The notes under the pieces were generated by a model. It saw nothing but the letters and a program-made list of their open reading frames with translations, did not search any database and was not told the origin of the DNA. Below are positions 1 to 9,152 of a stretch of 33,116 nt of DNA, piece after piece. How positions within the stretch are numbered: the first letter of the stretch is position 1; each line of letters begins with the position of its first letter. This DNA comes from CAMPJM01 sp964440915. GTDB taxonomy: Bacteria > Bacteroidota > Bacteroidia > Cytophagales > Cyclobacteriaceae. Made by a program: the position numbers and the translations under genes. Location of the stretch: positions 1 to 33,116 of the forward strand of contig CAYTTV010000040.1 of NCBI GenBank assembly GCA_964440915.1. Direction: 5' to 3'.

Positions 1-3000
1 TGATCTTTCTGCAAAGTTCTAACCCGTTCATGGGCTGCATCATAATATCGCTTAGTATCAGGTCAGGTTGTGTATTTAATACTGCTTTCCAACCCTCTTC
101 CCCATTACGGGCAACGGATACTTGCATCTCTGTTGAAAACAAATCATATAAATATAGAAGTACGTCCTCATTGTCCTCTACAAGCAATATTTTTACATTA
201 TTGGAGTAAGTTCTTTCATTTGTATGAGGTTTGTCGGAAGAAGGCACCGATAGTTTTTCATTAATATAAGGAACGGAAGAAGAAGTTTGATTGAAAATGG
301 TGTCTGCTTCGGGAAAATGGTCTTTCCCGAAAGGCAATTGAATTGTGAATTCGGCCCCTTCGCCTGGCTGACTGTTTACCATAATGTTTCCCCCATGCCT
401 TTCAACAATCTCTTTGGCCAGGGAAAGCCCCACGCCACTGCCCATGGTCAGCAGCGTTTCCATCTTAGCCGCTCTATAGTAGAAGTCAAAGATCCTATTC
501 ATTTCGGAGGTATTCATGCCTACGCCCCAATCTCTTACTTTTACCGTTAAATAATTATTTTTCAATTTATTGTTTTGGAATATCGCTTCCTCACTAGAGT
601 TGCCTTTTATGGTTATTGATACCTCGATCGTTCTTCCCTCGGGTGTGTATTTAAAGGCATTGGAAAGTAAATTAGTAATGACCATCTCAATTTTATGTGG
701 ATCGTAGAACATCATCAGGCTTTCGATTTCCGTCGTAAAGCGATAATCAATATGCTTCTCCCGCGCTTTGATTTGAAAGACAAGAAATAACTCATGAATA
801 AAGGACACTATATCCTGACGGCAGACATTTAATGGAAGCTTTTTTGACTCTACCTTTCGAAAATCCATTAGTTCGTTTACCAATGTTAATAATTTGTGGG
901 TCTGTTTATGCACCAAGGTTAGCTTTTCACGTGTTCCATTTAGTTTGCCATGAGCTGTAACAAGATCCTCCACGGGCCCTAATATTAACGTAAGGGGAGT
1001 GCGTAGCTCATGTGATATCTTGGTAAAAAAGTTTAGTTTTAGCTCCGTTAGTTCCTTTTCCTTTTCATGTTCAATTTGCTCTATTACCAATTTATTTTTC
1101 AACTCCTGCTGTTTGACCGTGATTTTTCTCAAAACCCATAAAGCCAATATCATAAAACAGGTATATAATATATAAGCCCACCAGGTTTTCCACCAGGGAG
1201 GCATAACCTCAATATTCACCTGGGCTAAATTGGTGGACCATTTCCCTTCACCATTGGTTGCTTTAACGATAAAAGTATAGTGGCCAGGATCCAGGTTGGA
1301 AAAATTGGCGCTTTGCTGACCCCTTTCTAAATAAATCCAATCGTCGTGATATCCATCAAGTTTGTAAGCATACATGTGCTTTGCCGGATTGGTATAATGA
1401 AGAGAAACAAAATCAAAAGAGAAATCATTTTCAACATCCTTAATGATTATATCCTTTGATAATGAAAGATTTTTTTTCAAGAGGATACGACCATTGATTT
1501 TTTCGCCAACTTGTACCGGCTTGTTGTGGATTCTTAAAGAAGTAATTAATGCTATGGGAGGATCAGGGTTTACCTTTATTTCTTCTGGGTTAAAAAAGCT
1601 GATGCCATTAATGCCCCCGAAGTACATTGTTCCGTCTTTTCCCCTGCAAGCGGCTCCAACTTTGAAGGAATTACTTTGCAACCCATCCTCTACATCATAT
1701 CTTATATATGATTTTGTATCAGGGTTGAATTTGAACAGGCCTGCTCCCCCAATCCACAGGTTTCCTTGATCATCTTCCAGAATGCTTTCCACATCACTTT
1801 CTGGCAGCCATTGACGGTAGCGAATAAGGGTCTCCTCATTTGCCGAGTCTCGTGTCAGTTTATGCAGCCCTGCCCCAATAGTACCTATCCAAAAATCATT
1901 TTTTCTGTCCTTAAAGATGGGCCAAACATAATCTATACCTAAACTTAGGCTGTCTTCTGGATTATGTTTGAATTGTTTTAAGACCTTTATGGTATCTTGT
2001 TCTATAAGTATCTTTAATAGACCCGCATTTTGGGTTCCTGCCCAAAGAATGGAAGTAGTGGAGTCATAAAATAAGGAACTCATATTCGATGTTGGAAGTA
2101 GGCTGTTGCTTTGATCATAAAATTGAAGCAAGTGGCCTTCAGGAGAGTATTTCCTCAATCCCATAGCAGCAGTTGCCATCCATATGGCACCATATTTATC
2201 CTGAGCAAAATAGGTTATAGATTGGCTAGTACGGCTTGTGGAATCGGTTGAAAGTACATAGTGATCTATCATCTCTTTTTTACCATCTCTTTTGAGTAGG
2301 TAAAAGCCATTGTTCCAAGTCCCTACCCAAATAGTGCCATACCTATCTGTCATAATATTGCTGACATCGATTCCAGTTACATCACCATCTTTTTCTTTAT
2401 TTAGATAATTTCGGGCCTTTCGCTTTTTTAAATCATAAGCTGAAAAGCCATTTCGTGTCCCGATCCATAAAAGCTCCTTGTCTTCCTCTATATGAAGCGT
2501 GTTGATGTAGTTATTTGGAATAGTAGCATGTCCTGATGGACGCCTGCTTATATGGCCAAATTTTTTTGCCAATAGATCTACCTTATTGATTCCTCCGGAC
2601 GAGGCAGCAATCCAAACTGTTTTAAACCTATCTTCATAAAGTTTGTGTATCCGGCTGGAACTTATGGCAAAAGGGTTGTCGTCTCTTGGTTCGTATAACG
2701 TTAGAGTTGCGTTCTCAAAAGGGATTTCACTATCTCCTCTTTCTCTAAGAGATGCGTTGTGCAAGATATAAAGTCCAAAAGAAGTGCCTATCCAAAGCCT
2801 GTCAAAAGAATCCAATAGTAAAGCAGAAAGGTCTTTGAAGGTTTGGCCATGATAGACTTTTTGAAAATCGTTGGCAGATAAATTGTCTAAAATGTTGGCT
2901 CGGGCAAAAAGAATTTGATCTTTTATACCTGTCCAAAGATTACCATAAGTGTCGAAATAAAGCAATTGAACTTGTTCAGAAGGTAAGGGTATCTTTTCCA

Positions 3001-3676
3001 AATCTGCTTCAGTGTCGATAATTGTTGTGTTTGGTTTTGTTCGGTAGAGACCTGAGTTCCTGCTCCCAATCCATATCCTTCCTGTTGGGTCTGCTTTCAC
3101 ATCATTGATATAAATATTAGACTTTGCTGAATCAAACAAAATCCTTTTGATAGAAATGTAGTTGCCGTAATTATCTTTCTGAATAACAAATATACCATGG
3201 GAAGCAGTCCCTACCCATATTTGTCCTGCTTTATCTGTGGTGATAGCGGTCACTGTTGCCTTTGCCAAAGCTTGAGCTATTGAAGAGAAGGCTTCAGGGA
3301 AAGAGGCTTCGTCTATGGGAGAAAAGTGGTCATGATATACATCGTATTGATTCAAGCCGCAATTTTCTCCACCAGAATATAAAGTTCCTATATCATCTAC
3401 ATGGAGTGCACGGATGCGATTGCCCGATATGCTTTTTAGTTGCTCAACATCGAATGAATAGTTTTTGATGCGAATGCCATCAAACCTGTCCATGCCTTTA
3501 TTTGTGCCGATCCAAATATATCCCTGTTTATCTTGGATGACTGCCATGGCATCGCTATGAGAAAGCCCTTCATTTACGGTAAGGTGGTTAAAGCGAAGAT
3601 CGAGCGTTTGCGCATAAACATACTGCCCAAATAAAAATAAAGCTATTGCCAGGAAAAAATGTATTGACCTTTCCAT
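1..3676 (-). CDS. Hybrid two-component sensor/regulator (HTCS type), C-terminus cut by window edge
   Basis: The reading frame is open from an ATG at 3676 to the window edge, giving 1225 residues without a stop. It starts with a signal peptide (cleavage likely after VYA, about residue 22), then about 13 propeller repeats with WIGT-like cores, then a Y_Y_Y domain with the motif LDPGHYTF. A transmembrane segment lies near residues 829-847. A HisKA domain follows with motif SHELRTPL (phospho-acceptor H889), then a HATPase with N-box NLLSNAFKYTPEG and G-boxes DWGVGM and GSGVGLSL. A receiver domain begins near 1162 with likely phospho-acceptor D1210. In this family an AraC-type DNA-binding domain usually comes next and would lie outside the window. 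The periplasmic propeller normally senses oligosaccharides and the protein controls a polysaccharide utilisation locus. No such locus is adjacent on this side, so its target is unknown. Confidence 0.95.
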   Translation of the reverse strand, partial: MERSIHFFLAIALFLFGQYVYAQTLDLRFNHLTVNEGLSHSDAMAVIQDKQGYIWIGTNKGMDRFDGIRIKNYSFDVEQLKSISGNRIRALHVDDIGTLYSGGENCGLNQYDVYHDHFSPIDEASFPEAFSSIAQALAKATVTAITTDKAGQIWVGTASHGIFVIQKDNYGNYISIKRILFDSAKSNIYINDVKADPTGRIWIGSRNSGLYRTKPNTTIIDTEADLEKIPLPSEQVQLLYFDTYGNLWTGIKDQILFARANILDNLSANDFQKVYHGQTFKDLSALLLDSFDRLWIGTSFGLYILHNASLRERGDSEIPFENATLTLYEPRDDNPFAISSSRIHKLYEDRFKTVWIAASSGGINKVDLLAKKFGHISRRPSGHATIPNNYINTLHIEEDKELLWIGTRNGFSAYDLKKRKARNYLNKEKDGDVTGIDVSNIMTDRYGTIWVGTWNNGFYLLKRDGKKEMIDHYVLSTDSTSRTSQSITYFAQDKYGAIWMATAAMGLRKYSPEGHLLQFYDQSNSLLPTSNMSSLFYDSTTSILWAGTQNAGLLKILIEQDTIKVLKQFKHNPEDSLSLGIDYVWPIFKDRKNDFWIGTIGAGLHKLTRDSANEETLIRYRQWLPESDVESILEDDQGNLWIGGAGLFKFNPDTKSYIRYDVEDGLQSNSFKVGAACRGKDGTMYFGGINGISFFNPEEIKVNPDPPIALITSLRIHNKPVQVGEKINGRILLKKNLSLSKDIIIKDVENDFSFDFVSLHYTNPAKHMYAYKLDGYHDDWIYLERGQQSANFSNLDPGHYTFIVKATNGEGKWSTNLAQVNIEVMPPWWKTWWAYILYTCFMILALWVLRKITVKQQELKNKLVIEQIEHEKEKELTELKLNFFTKISHELRTPLTLILGPVEDLVTAHGKLNGTREKLTLVHKQTHKLLTLVNELMDFRKVESKKLPLNVCRQDIVSFIHELFLVFQIKAREKHIDYRFTTEIESLMMFYDPHKIEMVITNLLSNAFKYTPEGRTIEVSITIKGNSSEEAIFQNNKLKNNYLTVKVRDWGVGMNTSEMNRIFDFYYRAAKMETLLTMGSGVGLSLAKEIVERHGGNIMVNSQPGEGAEFTIQLPFGKDHFPEADTIFNQTSSSVPYINEKLSVPSSDKPHTNERTYSNNVKILLVEDNEDVLLYLYDLFSTEMQVSVARNGEEGWKAVLNTQPDLILSDIMMQPMNGLELCRKI

Positions 3677-3703
3677 TTGGATTCAATCATAATCCTGTAA
3701 TGA

Positions 3704-3734
3704 TAACATTATTTTTGGAAAAAGAATAATCAAA
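3704..3734 (-). promoter_or_regulatory. Possible promoter of the hybrid sensor gene
   Basis: On the minus strand TTTG at 3734-3731 is followed after 19 bases by TAATGTTA (3711-3704). This is the spacing of Bacteroidota -33/-7 boxes (TTTG, TAnnTTTG), although the -7 box matches only four of six fixed positions. The start codon lies 27 bases downstream. Confidence 0.35.
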
Positions 3735-4032
3735 AAGTGTATTATATGAAGGATAGATATGGATGATTATGAGGGATATACTTTAGGTTTCGGTCTAGCG
3801 AATCAACCCAATACCTTAGGTAATTCGCTCCTGAGTTTCAACGCATAGTTGGTGTGAAAATGGCTAATAGGTCTTTGCTGGTACGCTCTCTCTGGTTAAG
3901 ACTCAAGCTAAAATACCAAGCAGTGCATGCCCTATTTAGTAAGCTGATATTCGACCATTATGGGTTTCCGGGTTTCCTAAGAATTGATCCAAGGATATCT
4001 GATTTTCAAGTTTCAAACCTTTCGATTGGATG
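3735..4032. other. Gene-free stretch with a nested inverted repeat
   Basis: No convincing gene is visible between the hybrid sensor and the P-loop kinase. The one notable element is a nested inverted repeat: AGCGAAT (3797-3803) with ATTCGCT (3823-3829), enclosing TACCTTAGGTA (3812-3822). It could be an operator or a weak hairpin; neither role is shown. A plus-strand frame at 3854-4126 runs antisense into the kinase gene and has no family features. Confidence 0.4.
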
Positions 4033-4539
4033 TTATGCTGCTCCTTCTTTTAAGGGTATAAATTCTTTTACTTGCCGCAGCATTTCCGTTATGCTTAGTC
4101 TGTCCGAGCGCAATGAAAGATGGTGAACCTCTAGGGGATCAAACTGCTCTTTTACTTTTCTATAGATTTTCAGATCTGCATCGCTATATTTTCTTTGTTT
4201 CATGATTCTTTCATGGGTCACTCGGGTAGAGGCTACCACCTCTATAAAATAAACGGCAATACCTTCTTGATCCGCTAGCTTTAAAATCTTGTTTCTCAGT
4301 GCTTTTTTATAGAATGTGGCATCCAATATCACATGCTGTCCTTGTGATAGTGCTTCTTTTAAAAAAAGAAACATTTCTTCATATCCCTGATTTTTGGTTA
4401 GGTCTGAGTAATCTATGAGAGGGGGATTTTCTTTTTTTACTTTATCGCTGTTCAGATATAAAGCATTGTACTCTTTCGCAACCTTTTCCGCTAAATATGA
4501 TTTTCCAGCTCCAGGAAGCCCTAATATTACCACTATCAT
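4033..4539 (-). CDS. Small P-loop kinase/ATPase (AAA_33-like)
   Basis: The 168-residue protein opens with a hydrophobic strand and Walker A motif GLPGAGKS (residues 7-14). The segment VILDATFYKKALRNKI in the middle resembles the second strand and substrate region of COG0645/AAA_33 kinases, which include polynucleotide-kinase-like, zeta-toxin-like and gluconate-kinase-like proteins. An Arg-rich lid (RVTHERIMKQRKYSD) follows. It is probably cytosolic and transfers phosphate from ATP to a small molecule or nucleic acid end, but the substrate cannot be read from the sequence. It stands alone, with no antitoxin-like partner beside it, so a toxin role is not supported. The start is the only ATG placed directly before the P-loop strand. 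Confidence 0.8.
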   Translation of the reverse strand: MIVVILGLPGAGKSYLAEKVAKEYNALYLNSDKVKKENPPLIDYSDLTKNQGYEEMFLFLKEALSQGQHVILDATFYKKALRNKILKLADQEGIAVYFIEVVASTRVTHERIMKQRKYSDADLKIYRKVKEQFDPLEVHHLSLRSDRLSITEMLRQVKEFIPLKEGAA

Positions 4540-4662
4540 AAAAATTTCATTTTAATCATTAAATATAACAATTCTCTTGGTGGAAGGTTGGTTGAATAAC
4601 GGTTTTCCTTTATAAGAAGATGCTTTTTTATCAGGAAAATATTTTAATACTAGATAAAATAT

Positions 4663-5034
4663 ATGGTGCGTCATCTGCTTTCTGGCTTTATACTATGCTT
4701 GTTGGTACTGTCATCCTGTTCCACTGCTTCTAACCTGAATCAGGTTGGATATGCAGGAGTTTACCAAAATCCACAAAATCCTTTAGAACGGTATGTGATC
4801 AATTACCGCAATGATTTATATTATGTGCAATATTATGCGCTGGATCAACAGGAATGGGAAGGAGTAGGTTATGAAAATAATGGTTACATCATTGCTGTTA
4901 TGCAAGCTTCGGATGAGGAGAGGGAAGGGCGGTTTTTAAAGATATCTTTTCCAGGAGAAAATAGGTTGTTTGTAGTGACTCGCAATGTGGAGGGCGGTTA
5001 CCTAGCCGATGGATACTTTCAGCAAAGCCCATAA
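4663..5034 (+). CDS. Small lipoprotein of unknown function
   Basis: The 123-residue product begins with a type II signal peptide: MVRH, a hydrophobic stretch, then lipobox LSSC with lipidated Cys19. The mature part of about 100 residues is rich in Tyr, Gln and Asn and starts with the pattern YAGVYQNPQNPLERYVI. It looks like a small beta-rich domain similar in style to proteins that bind breakdown products, but I do not recognise a named family. It would sit in the inner or outer membrane facing the periplasm. Its stop codon lies three bases from the stop of the convergent MBL gene, so the two share a transcription end region. Confidence 0.75.
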   Translation: MVRHLLSGFILCLLVLSSCSTASNLNQVGYAGVYQNPQNPLERYVINYRNDLYYVQYYALDQQEWEGVGYENNGYIIAVMQASDEEREGRFLKISFPGENRLFVVTRNVEGGYLADGYFQQSP

Positions 5035-5037
5035 AAC

Positions 5038-5796
5038 CTATACAACAATAGATTGACCTTCTTCTGTCAGGGCCAATTTAACATCGTCTTTCTTCAAAAG
5101 CATTTCCTCACTTAGGTGGTTAAGCACTATCTTTTTGCAGTTGATGTCGTCAGTTTTTTTCATGAGCTCTAGATAATGTATGTGATTGTCATTTCTTGTA
5201 GCAAAAAAGTTGCACTCGCACACAAATATGTCAGCTTGGTCAGCAATCTCATACAAGATGTCATTCCAAGACGTATCACCTGAAAAGGCCAATACTTTCC
5301 CTTCAAAAGAAATCCGAAAACCGTGGGGACTTGATCCCTCTGCATGGCTCACAGGAAAGGTTTTAATATCCAATGGACCTACTTGGATGGCTTCGTGACC
5401 ACTATACGTTATGAATTGAATAGAATAAGAAAAATCACTAATGTCTACACCTGGATAAAAAAGGGCCATTGCATCATATACTTTACTTTTAGTTCCTTCA
5501 GGCCCTACAATCGTCAGAGACCGAGTCCTTTGCTGGATGAAATGAGCATCTAATAGGAAAAAGGGTATTCCTCCAAAATGATCGCCATGAAGATGGGTAA
5601 TCAGGATCGCATCGATCAAGGATGGGGTAACATGATTGCGTTTCATAGCAACCAAAGAGGTGGCGCCGCAATCAACAAGGAAATGGTAGTTGTTGCTGTG
5701 TACATAAAAACAAGTTTGGAAATGTCCACCACTTCCGAATGCATCGCCATTTCCTATTGTCTTTAAAATTACAGTGTCGTTTTCTTTGCCCATCAT
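5038..5796 (-). CDS. MBL-fold metallohydrolase (RNase Z-like class)
   Basis: The 252-residue protein has the metallo-beta-lactamase metal site HLHGDHFGG (H68, H70, D72, H73), a further His in FPVSHAEG, an Asp in the motif FSGDT, and a final His in NHLSEEM. The glycine-rich start NGDAFGSGGHFQTC and the LVDCGAT strand are typical of MBL proteins related to RNase Z and PhnP. Two metal ions, usually zinc, and hydrolysis of a phosphodiester or similar bond are expected for the fold. The long insert of true tRNase Z is not evident, so the substrate is open. It lies downstream of the DAHP synthase gene on the same strand, but a 140-base gap with a hairpin separates them. The start could be either of two adjacent ATGs. 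Confidence 0.88.
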   Translation of the reverse strand: MMGKENDTVILKTIGNGDAFGSGGHFQTCFYVHSNNYHFLVDCGATSLVAMKRNHVTPSLIDAILITHLHGDHFGGIPFFLLDAHFIQQRTRSLTIVGPEGTKSKVYDAMALFYPGVDISDFSYSIQFITYSGHEAIQVGPLDIKTFPVSHAEGSSPHGFRISFEGKVLAFSGDTSWNDILYEIADQADIFVCECNFFATRNDNHIHYLELMKKTDDINCKKIVLNHLSEEMLLKKDDVKLALTEEGQSIVV

Positions 5797-5887
5797 CGAT
5801 ATTTATTTGCGAAAGTAATGAATTCCAGCAGGGTTTTCGAGATAAATACAAATCTACTTGAACTGTTTGAAGCCATCATAACTTACA

Positions 5888-5914
5888 GGGACTTCCTCCT
5901 AAAGGAGAAGTCCC
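5888..5914 (-). terminator. Hairpin after the aromatic operon
   Basis: GGGACTTC with CTCCT (5888-5900) pairs with AGGAG and AAGTCCC (5903-5914) around a two-base loop, with one bulged base. It lies just beyond the stop of the DAHP synthase-chorismate mutase gene. There is no clean U-run after the stem on the minus strand, so it may only end or stabilise the transcript. Confidence 0.5.
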
Positions 5915-5936
5915 CGTTTCATTATGAATAGAATCC

Positions 5937-7040
5937 TTATTTTACTGCATCTGCACTTTTGCTTATGTTCATCACCTTGTTTTGGTGGTTGATAGACTCT
6001 TGGTGAACAGCCTTCAAAAAGCTATTCATAAAGCTCTCGCTTAATCCAAGCTTTGTGCCCTTTTCCGTTCTGTTTGAAATGATTTCATCCCAACGGCTAG
6101 GTTGCAGAATCGTGATGTTGTTCTCTTTTTTAAACTCGCCAATGCTTTCGCTTATCTTCATTCTCTTGGCCAACAGGTTGACGATATCCTCATCAAATTG
6201 GTCAATTTCTTTACGAAGCATATTCAGCACGTACAAGGCACTTTCATCCTCTGTGGTGCCCTTTCTCACAATCAGGCTATCCAGCACTTCTTCGAGTTGT
6301 TGAGGAGTAAACTGTTGTTTGGCATCACTCAAAGCTACACTTGGATCCCGATGCGCTTCAATCATGAGACCGTCAAACTTCAGGTCCAAAGCTTCTTGTG
6401 CCACTTCTGCAATTGTTTCCCTGATGCCGCAGATATGGCTAGGGTCGTTGATCATGGTGATTTCAGGCAACCTTCTTTTCAGTTCAATAGGAAGCTGCCA
6501 TAAAGGAAGGTTACGGAACCTTGACTCTCCAAATTTGGAGAAACCTCTGTGAATGGCCCCTATCTTAGTGATACCTGCTTTATGAATCCTTTCAATAGCG
6601 CCCATCCATAGTTCCAGATCAGGGTTTATGGGATTTTTGACCAATACAGTAGCGTCTGAACCTTTTAGTGCATCAGCTATTTCTTGTACTGAGAAAGGGT
6701 TAACTGTACTTCTGGCTCCGATCCAAAGTACATCTATATTATACTTAAGTGCTTCGTATACATGATTGCCATTGGCCACTTCTACGGCTGTTTTTAGGCC
6801 GGTTGCTGCCTTTGCTTTCTGTAACCAACCTAGGCCCACGCTTCCTATGCCCTCAAACGAACCGGGTCTGGTTCGGGGCTTCCATATGCCTGCACGCAAG
6901 ACATCAACTTTCCCTGTTTTTGCGATTGCTATACAAGTTTCCAAAACTTGTTCTTCAGATTCAGCACTACAAGGACCACTGATGATAATAGGTCTTCCAG
7001 GTTTCCCTAGCACGTGATTAATATTCGAGATCTCCATCAT
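5937..7040 (-). CDS. aroG: Bifunctional DAHP synthase / chorismate mutase
   Basis: The 367-residue protein joins two enzymes of the shikimate pathway. Residues 1-270 match the short (beta-type) DAHP synthase, with the motifs ISGPCSAES, RAGIWKPRTRPGSFEG, NPINPDLELW and MIEAHRDPSVALSDAKQ; it condenses phosphoenolpyruvate with erythrose 4-phosphate. Residues 275-355 form an all-helical AroQ chorismate mutase (LRKEIDQFDEDIVNLLAKRM, then SESIGEFK), which makes prephenate. This fusion is common in Bacteroidota, and the mutase domain often serves in feedback control. The gene starts one base after the stop of the prephenate dehydrogenase gene, so it is the third gene of the aromatic operon. It therefore feeds the pathway at its entry and at the Phe/Tyr branch point. 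The gene symbol is by analogy. Confidence 0.95.
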   Translation of the reverse strand: MMEISNINHVLGKPGRPIIISGPCSAESEEQVLETCIAIAKTGKVDVLRAGIWKPRTRPGSFEGIGSVGLGWLQKAKAATGLKTAVEVANGNHVYEALKYNIDVLWIGARSTVNPFSVQEIADALKGSDATVLVKNPINPDLELWMGAIERIHKAGITKIGAIHRGFSKFGESRFRNLPLWQLPIELKRRLPEITMINDPSHICGIRETIAEVAQEALDLKFDGLMIEAHRDPSVALSDAKQQFTPQQLEEVLDSLIVRKGTTEDESALYVLNMLRKEIDQFDEDIVNLLAKRMKISESIGEFKKENNITILQPSRWDEIISNRTEKGTKLGLSESFMNSFLKAVHQESINHQNKVMNISKSADAVK

Positions 7041-7041
7041 G

Positions 7042-7935
7042 TTATACGTTATTGTTAGATAATATTTTACTTTTTAAAGGTATCCCATCCAAAACCCTTT
7101 TAATGTCGTTGGCGCGAGACATCAACATATGCGTCATGTCGCTTTTGCCATCATCAATAAAGGACTTGAAGAGAATAAGTTGTTCTATATAGCTGCCTAA
7201 TGCGGTGGATATGTGTTCCTTATTTTGTTCGAAAATAGGGGACCACATGTCCGGAGAGCTTTTGGCCAACCTTACTGTTGATTCAAAACCACTTCCTGCC
7301 ATATTGAAAATGTTTTTTTCACTCGCTTCCATTTCTAGAACCGTCAACCCCAGCATAAAAGAGCTGATATGCGATAGGTGCGATACATAAGCAATATGCT
7401 TGTCATGCTCTATCGGATCCATGTATATGGTAGTCATTTTTAGAAAAGCATAAAGCTCTTCTACTAACGCCAAAGCTTGGGGACTACTTTTATGCTTTTC
7501 ACAAATAATGTTGATCTTATTGTGAAAGAGTCCAAGATGGGCTGCAGAGGGCCCGCTTTTTTCCGTACCTGCAATAGGGTGGGTGGCCACAAAGCATGGT
7601 CTACGCTCGTGTTCACTCACGGCCAGGCAGATTTCGCCTTTGGTCGACCCCACATCAATTACCACCTGATCTTCATTTAAAATCGGCAGTATCTGCTTAA
7701 GGATCAATGGTGCATGATTGACAGGTACCGCTATGATAATGAGGCCTGCTGCTTTTACACCTTCAGCCAATGGCAGTAACTCGTCTACAATGCCAAGTCT
7801 AATGGCTTCTTCACCATGTTGGCTGTTATTGTCTACACCAATCAGTCTATGGGCTTCTTGATCAAATCCTCTTGATTTTAATTCAAGTGCCATCGAGCCA
7901 CCGATCAATCCTAATCCAATGATGGTTATTGTCAT
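7042..7935 (-). CDS. tyrA: Prephenate dehydrogenase
   Basis: The 297-residue enzyme oxidatively decarboxylates prephenate on the way to tyrosine. It begins with a Rossmann fold (TITIIGLGLIGGSMALELK, with GLGLIGG at residues 7-13) and has the family motifs VIDVGSTKGEI and ATHPIAGTEKSG. A C-terminal helical dimer domain carries the conserved HDKHIAYVSHLSHISS segment. No ACT domain is visible, so feedback by tyrosine would have to act elsewhere, for example by the upstream attenuator. The start codon overlaps the stop of the aminotransferase gene by four bases (ATGA), which suggests translational coupling. Confidence 0.94.
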   Translation of the reverse strand: MTITIIGLGLIGGSMALELKSRGFDQEAHRLIGVDNNSQHGEEAIRLGIVDELLPLAEGVKAAGLIIIAVPVNHAPLILKQILPILNEDQVVIDVGSTKGEICLAVSEHERRPCFVATHPIAGTEKSGPSAAHLGLFHNKINIICEKHKSSPQALALVEELYAFLKMTTIYMDPIEHDKHIAYVSHLSHISSFMLGLTVLEMEASEKNIFNMAGSGFESTVRLAKSSPDMWSPIFEQNKEHISTALGSYIEQLILFKSFIDDGKSDMTHMLMSRANDIKRVLDGIPLKSKILSNNNV

Positions 7936-9104
7936 TTCGCTACTTGTTTTAGTGATTGAACTCTGTTCAGTGCTTCTTCCAACACCGCTACTTTATTGCA
8001 GAGTGAAATACGCACATATCGCTCGCCATTTGAACCAAAAACAAATCCAGGGGTGATAAATACCCGCCCATTATATAAGATGTTATCCACAAATTCCTCT
8101 ACGTTGGCGACGTGATCGGGAGCTTTGGCCCATACAAACAAGCCTGTTTGCTCGCGGTCATACGTGCATTCAAGTGCTTCCAATATTTTCCACACCCTTT
8201 CTCTTCTTTCTTTGTATACGTTGTTAAGTTCCTGAAACCATTCAGTGCTGCTTTGAAGTGCCTCTACAGCCGCCAATTGAACTGGAAGGAACATGCCAGA
8301 ATCCATGTTGCTTTTAAACCGCAACACGTTTTGGATATGGGTTTCTTCTCCTATAAGCACGCCCATGCGCCACCCTGCCATATTGTGCGACTTGCTTAAG
8401 GAGTTCAGCTCTATCGCTATTTCCATGGCACCCGGTACGCTCAATAGGCTTTGAGGGCTGTCGTTCAAAATGAAGCTGTAAGGATTGTCATTGCATATCA
8501 AAATGTTGTGTTCCTTTCCAAACCGGATAAGCTCCTCGAAGAAGGAAGCATTGCCGTTAGCTCCAGTAGGCATGTTAGGAAAGTTAACCCACATAAGCTT
8601 CACCTTGCTCAGGTCTCTTTGTGCGATCTTATCAAGGTTAGGTATCCATCCGTTGCCTTGCTCCAGATCATATATTACGGTGCTGCCTCCTGCCATTTTT
8701 GTGGCGGCGGCATATGCCGGGTAGCCAGGGTTTGGCACAAGGGCTTCGTCCCCATCATTCAAGTAGGTCATAGAAATATGGATGATGCCCTCTTTGGAAC
8801 CTATGAGCGGTAATATCTCTTTCTCAGGATCTACTTCTACCTGGTAATGCCTAGCGTAGAACTGAGCATAAGCCTCTCTGAGTGAGGCAATGCCTTTATA
8901 GCTCTGGTACCCATGATTGCATTCCTCACCCACAGCAGTGCAGAGCTTTTCTATAGCACTGGCTGGGGGCATAAGGTCCGGGCTACCAATACCTAGATTG
9001 ATAATTTTCTTGCCGGATTGGTTGAGCACATCTACCTCTCTCAGCTTCTTGGAGAAGTAGTACTCTTTTGTTCCTTGTATTCTTTTCGCTACGGCTATTT
9101 CCAT
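7932..9104 (-). CDS. PLP aminotransferase, likely aromatic amino acid aminotransferase
   Basis: The 390-residue protein is a class I/II fold-type I aminotransferase. It shows GIGSPDLMPP near residue 40, the NPGYPAY segment near 125, NFPNMPTG near 175, CNDNPYSF near 207 and the PLP lysine in SLSKSHNMAGWRMG (K238). A conserved Arg for the substrate carboxylate is in RYVRISL near the C-terminus. As the first gene of a tyrosine/phenylalanine operon it most likely transaminates 4-hydroxyphenylpyruvate and phenylpyruvate, although sequence alone cannot exclude an aspartate- or LL-DAP-type substrate. In many Bacteroidota a prephenate dehydratase gene accompanies this set; none is seen here. Expression is probably controlled by the leader and terminator immediately upstream. 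Confidence 0.9.
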   Translation of the reverse strand: MEIAVAKRIQGTKEYYFSKKLREVDVLNQSGKKIINLGIGSPDLMPPASAIEKLCTAVGEECNHGYQSYKGIASLREAYAQFYARHYQVEVDPEKEILPLIGSKEGIIHISMTYLNDGDEALVPNPGYPAYAAATKMAGGSTVIYDLEQGNGWIPNLDKIAQRDLSKVKLMWVNFPNMPTGANGNASFFEELIRFGKEHNILICNDNPYSFILNDSPQSLLSVPGAMEIAIELNSLSKSHNMAGWRMGVLIGEETHIQNVLRFKSNMDSGMFLPVQLAAVEALQSSTEWFQELNNVYKERRERVWKILEALECTYDREQTGLFVWAKAPDHVANVEEFVDNILYNGRVFITPGFVFGSNGERYVRISLCNKVAVLEEALNRVQSLKQVAK

Positions 9105-9152
9105 TGATCTTATTCAGCTATTTTAGTCTTCGAAGGCCATTTAAATTTGTAC

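Noticed and set aside
3854..4126. Plus-strand 90-residue open frame
   Set aside because: It runs antisense into the 3' end of the P-loop kinase gene, has no family motif and shows no coding-like composition.
4033..4539. Zeta-type toxin of a toxin-antitoxin pair
   Set aside because: There is no antitoxin-sized gene beside it on the same strand, and the P-loop kinase fold alone does not define a toxin.
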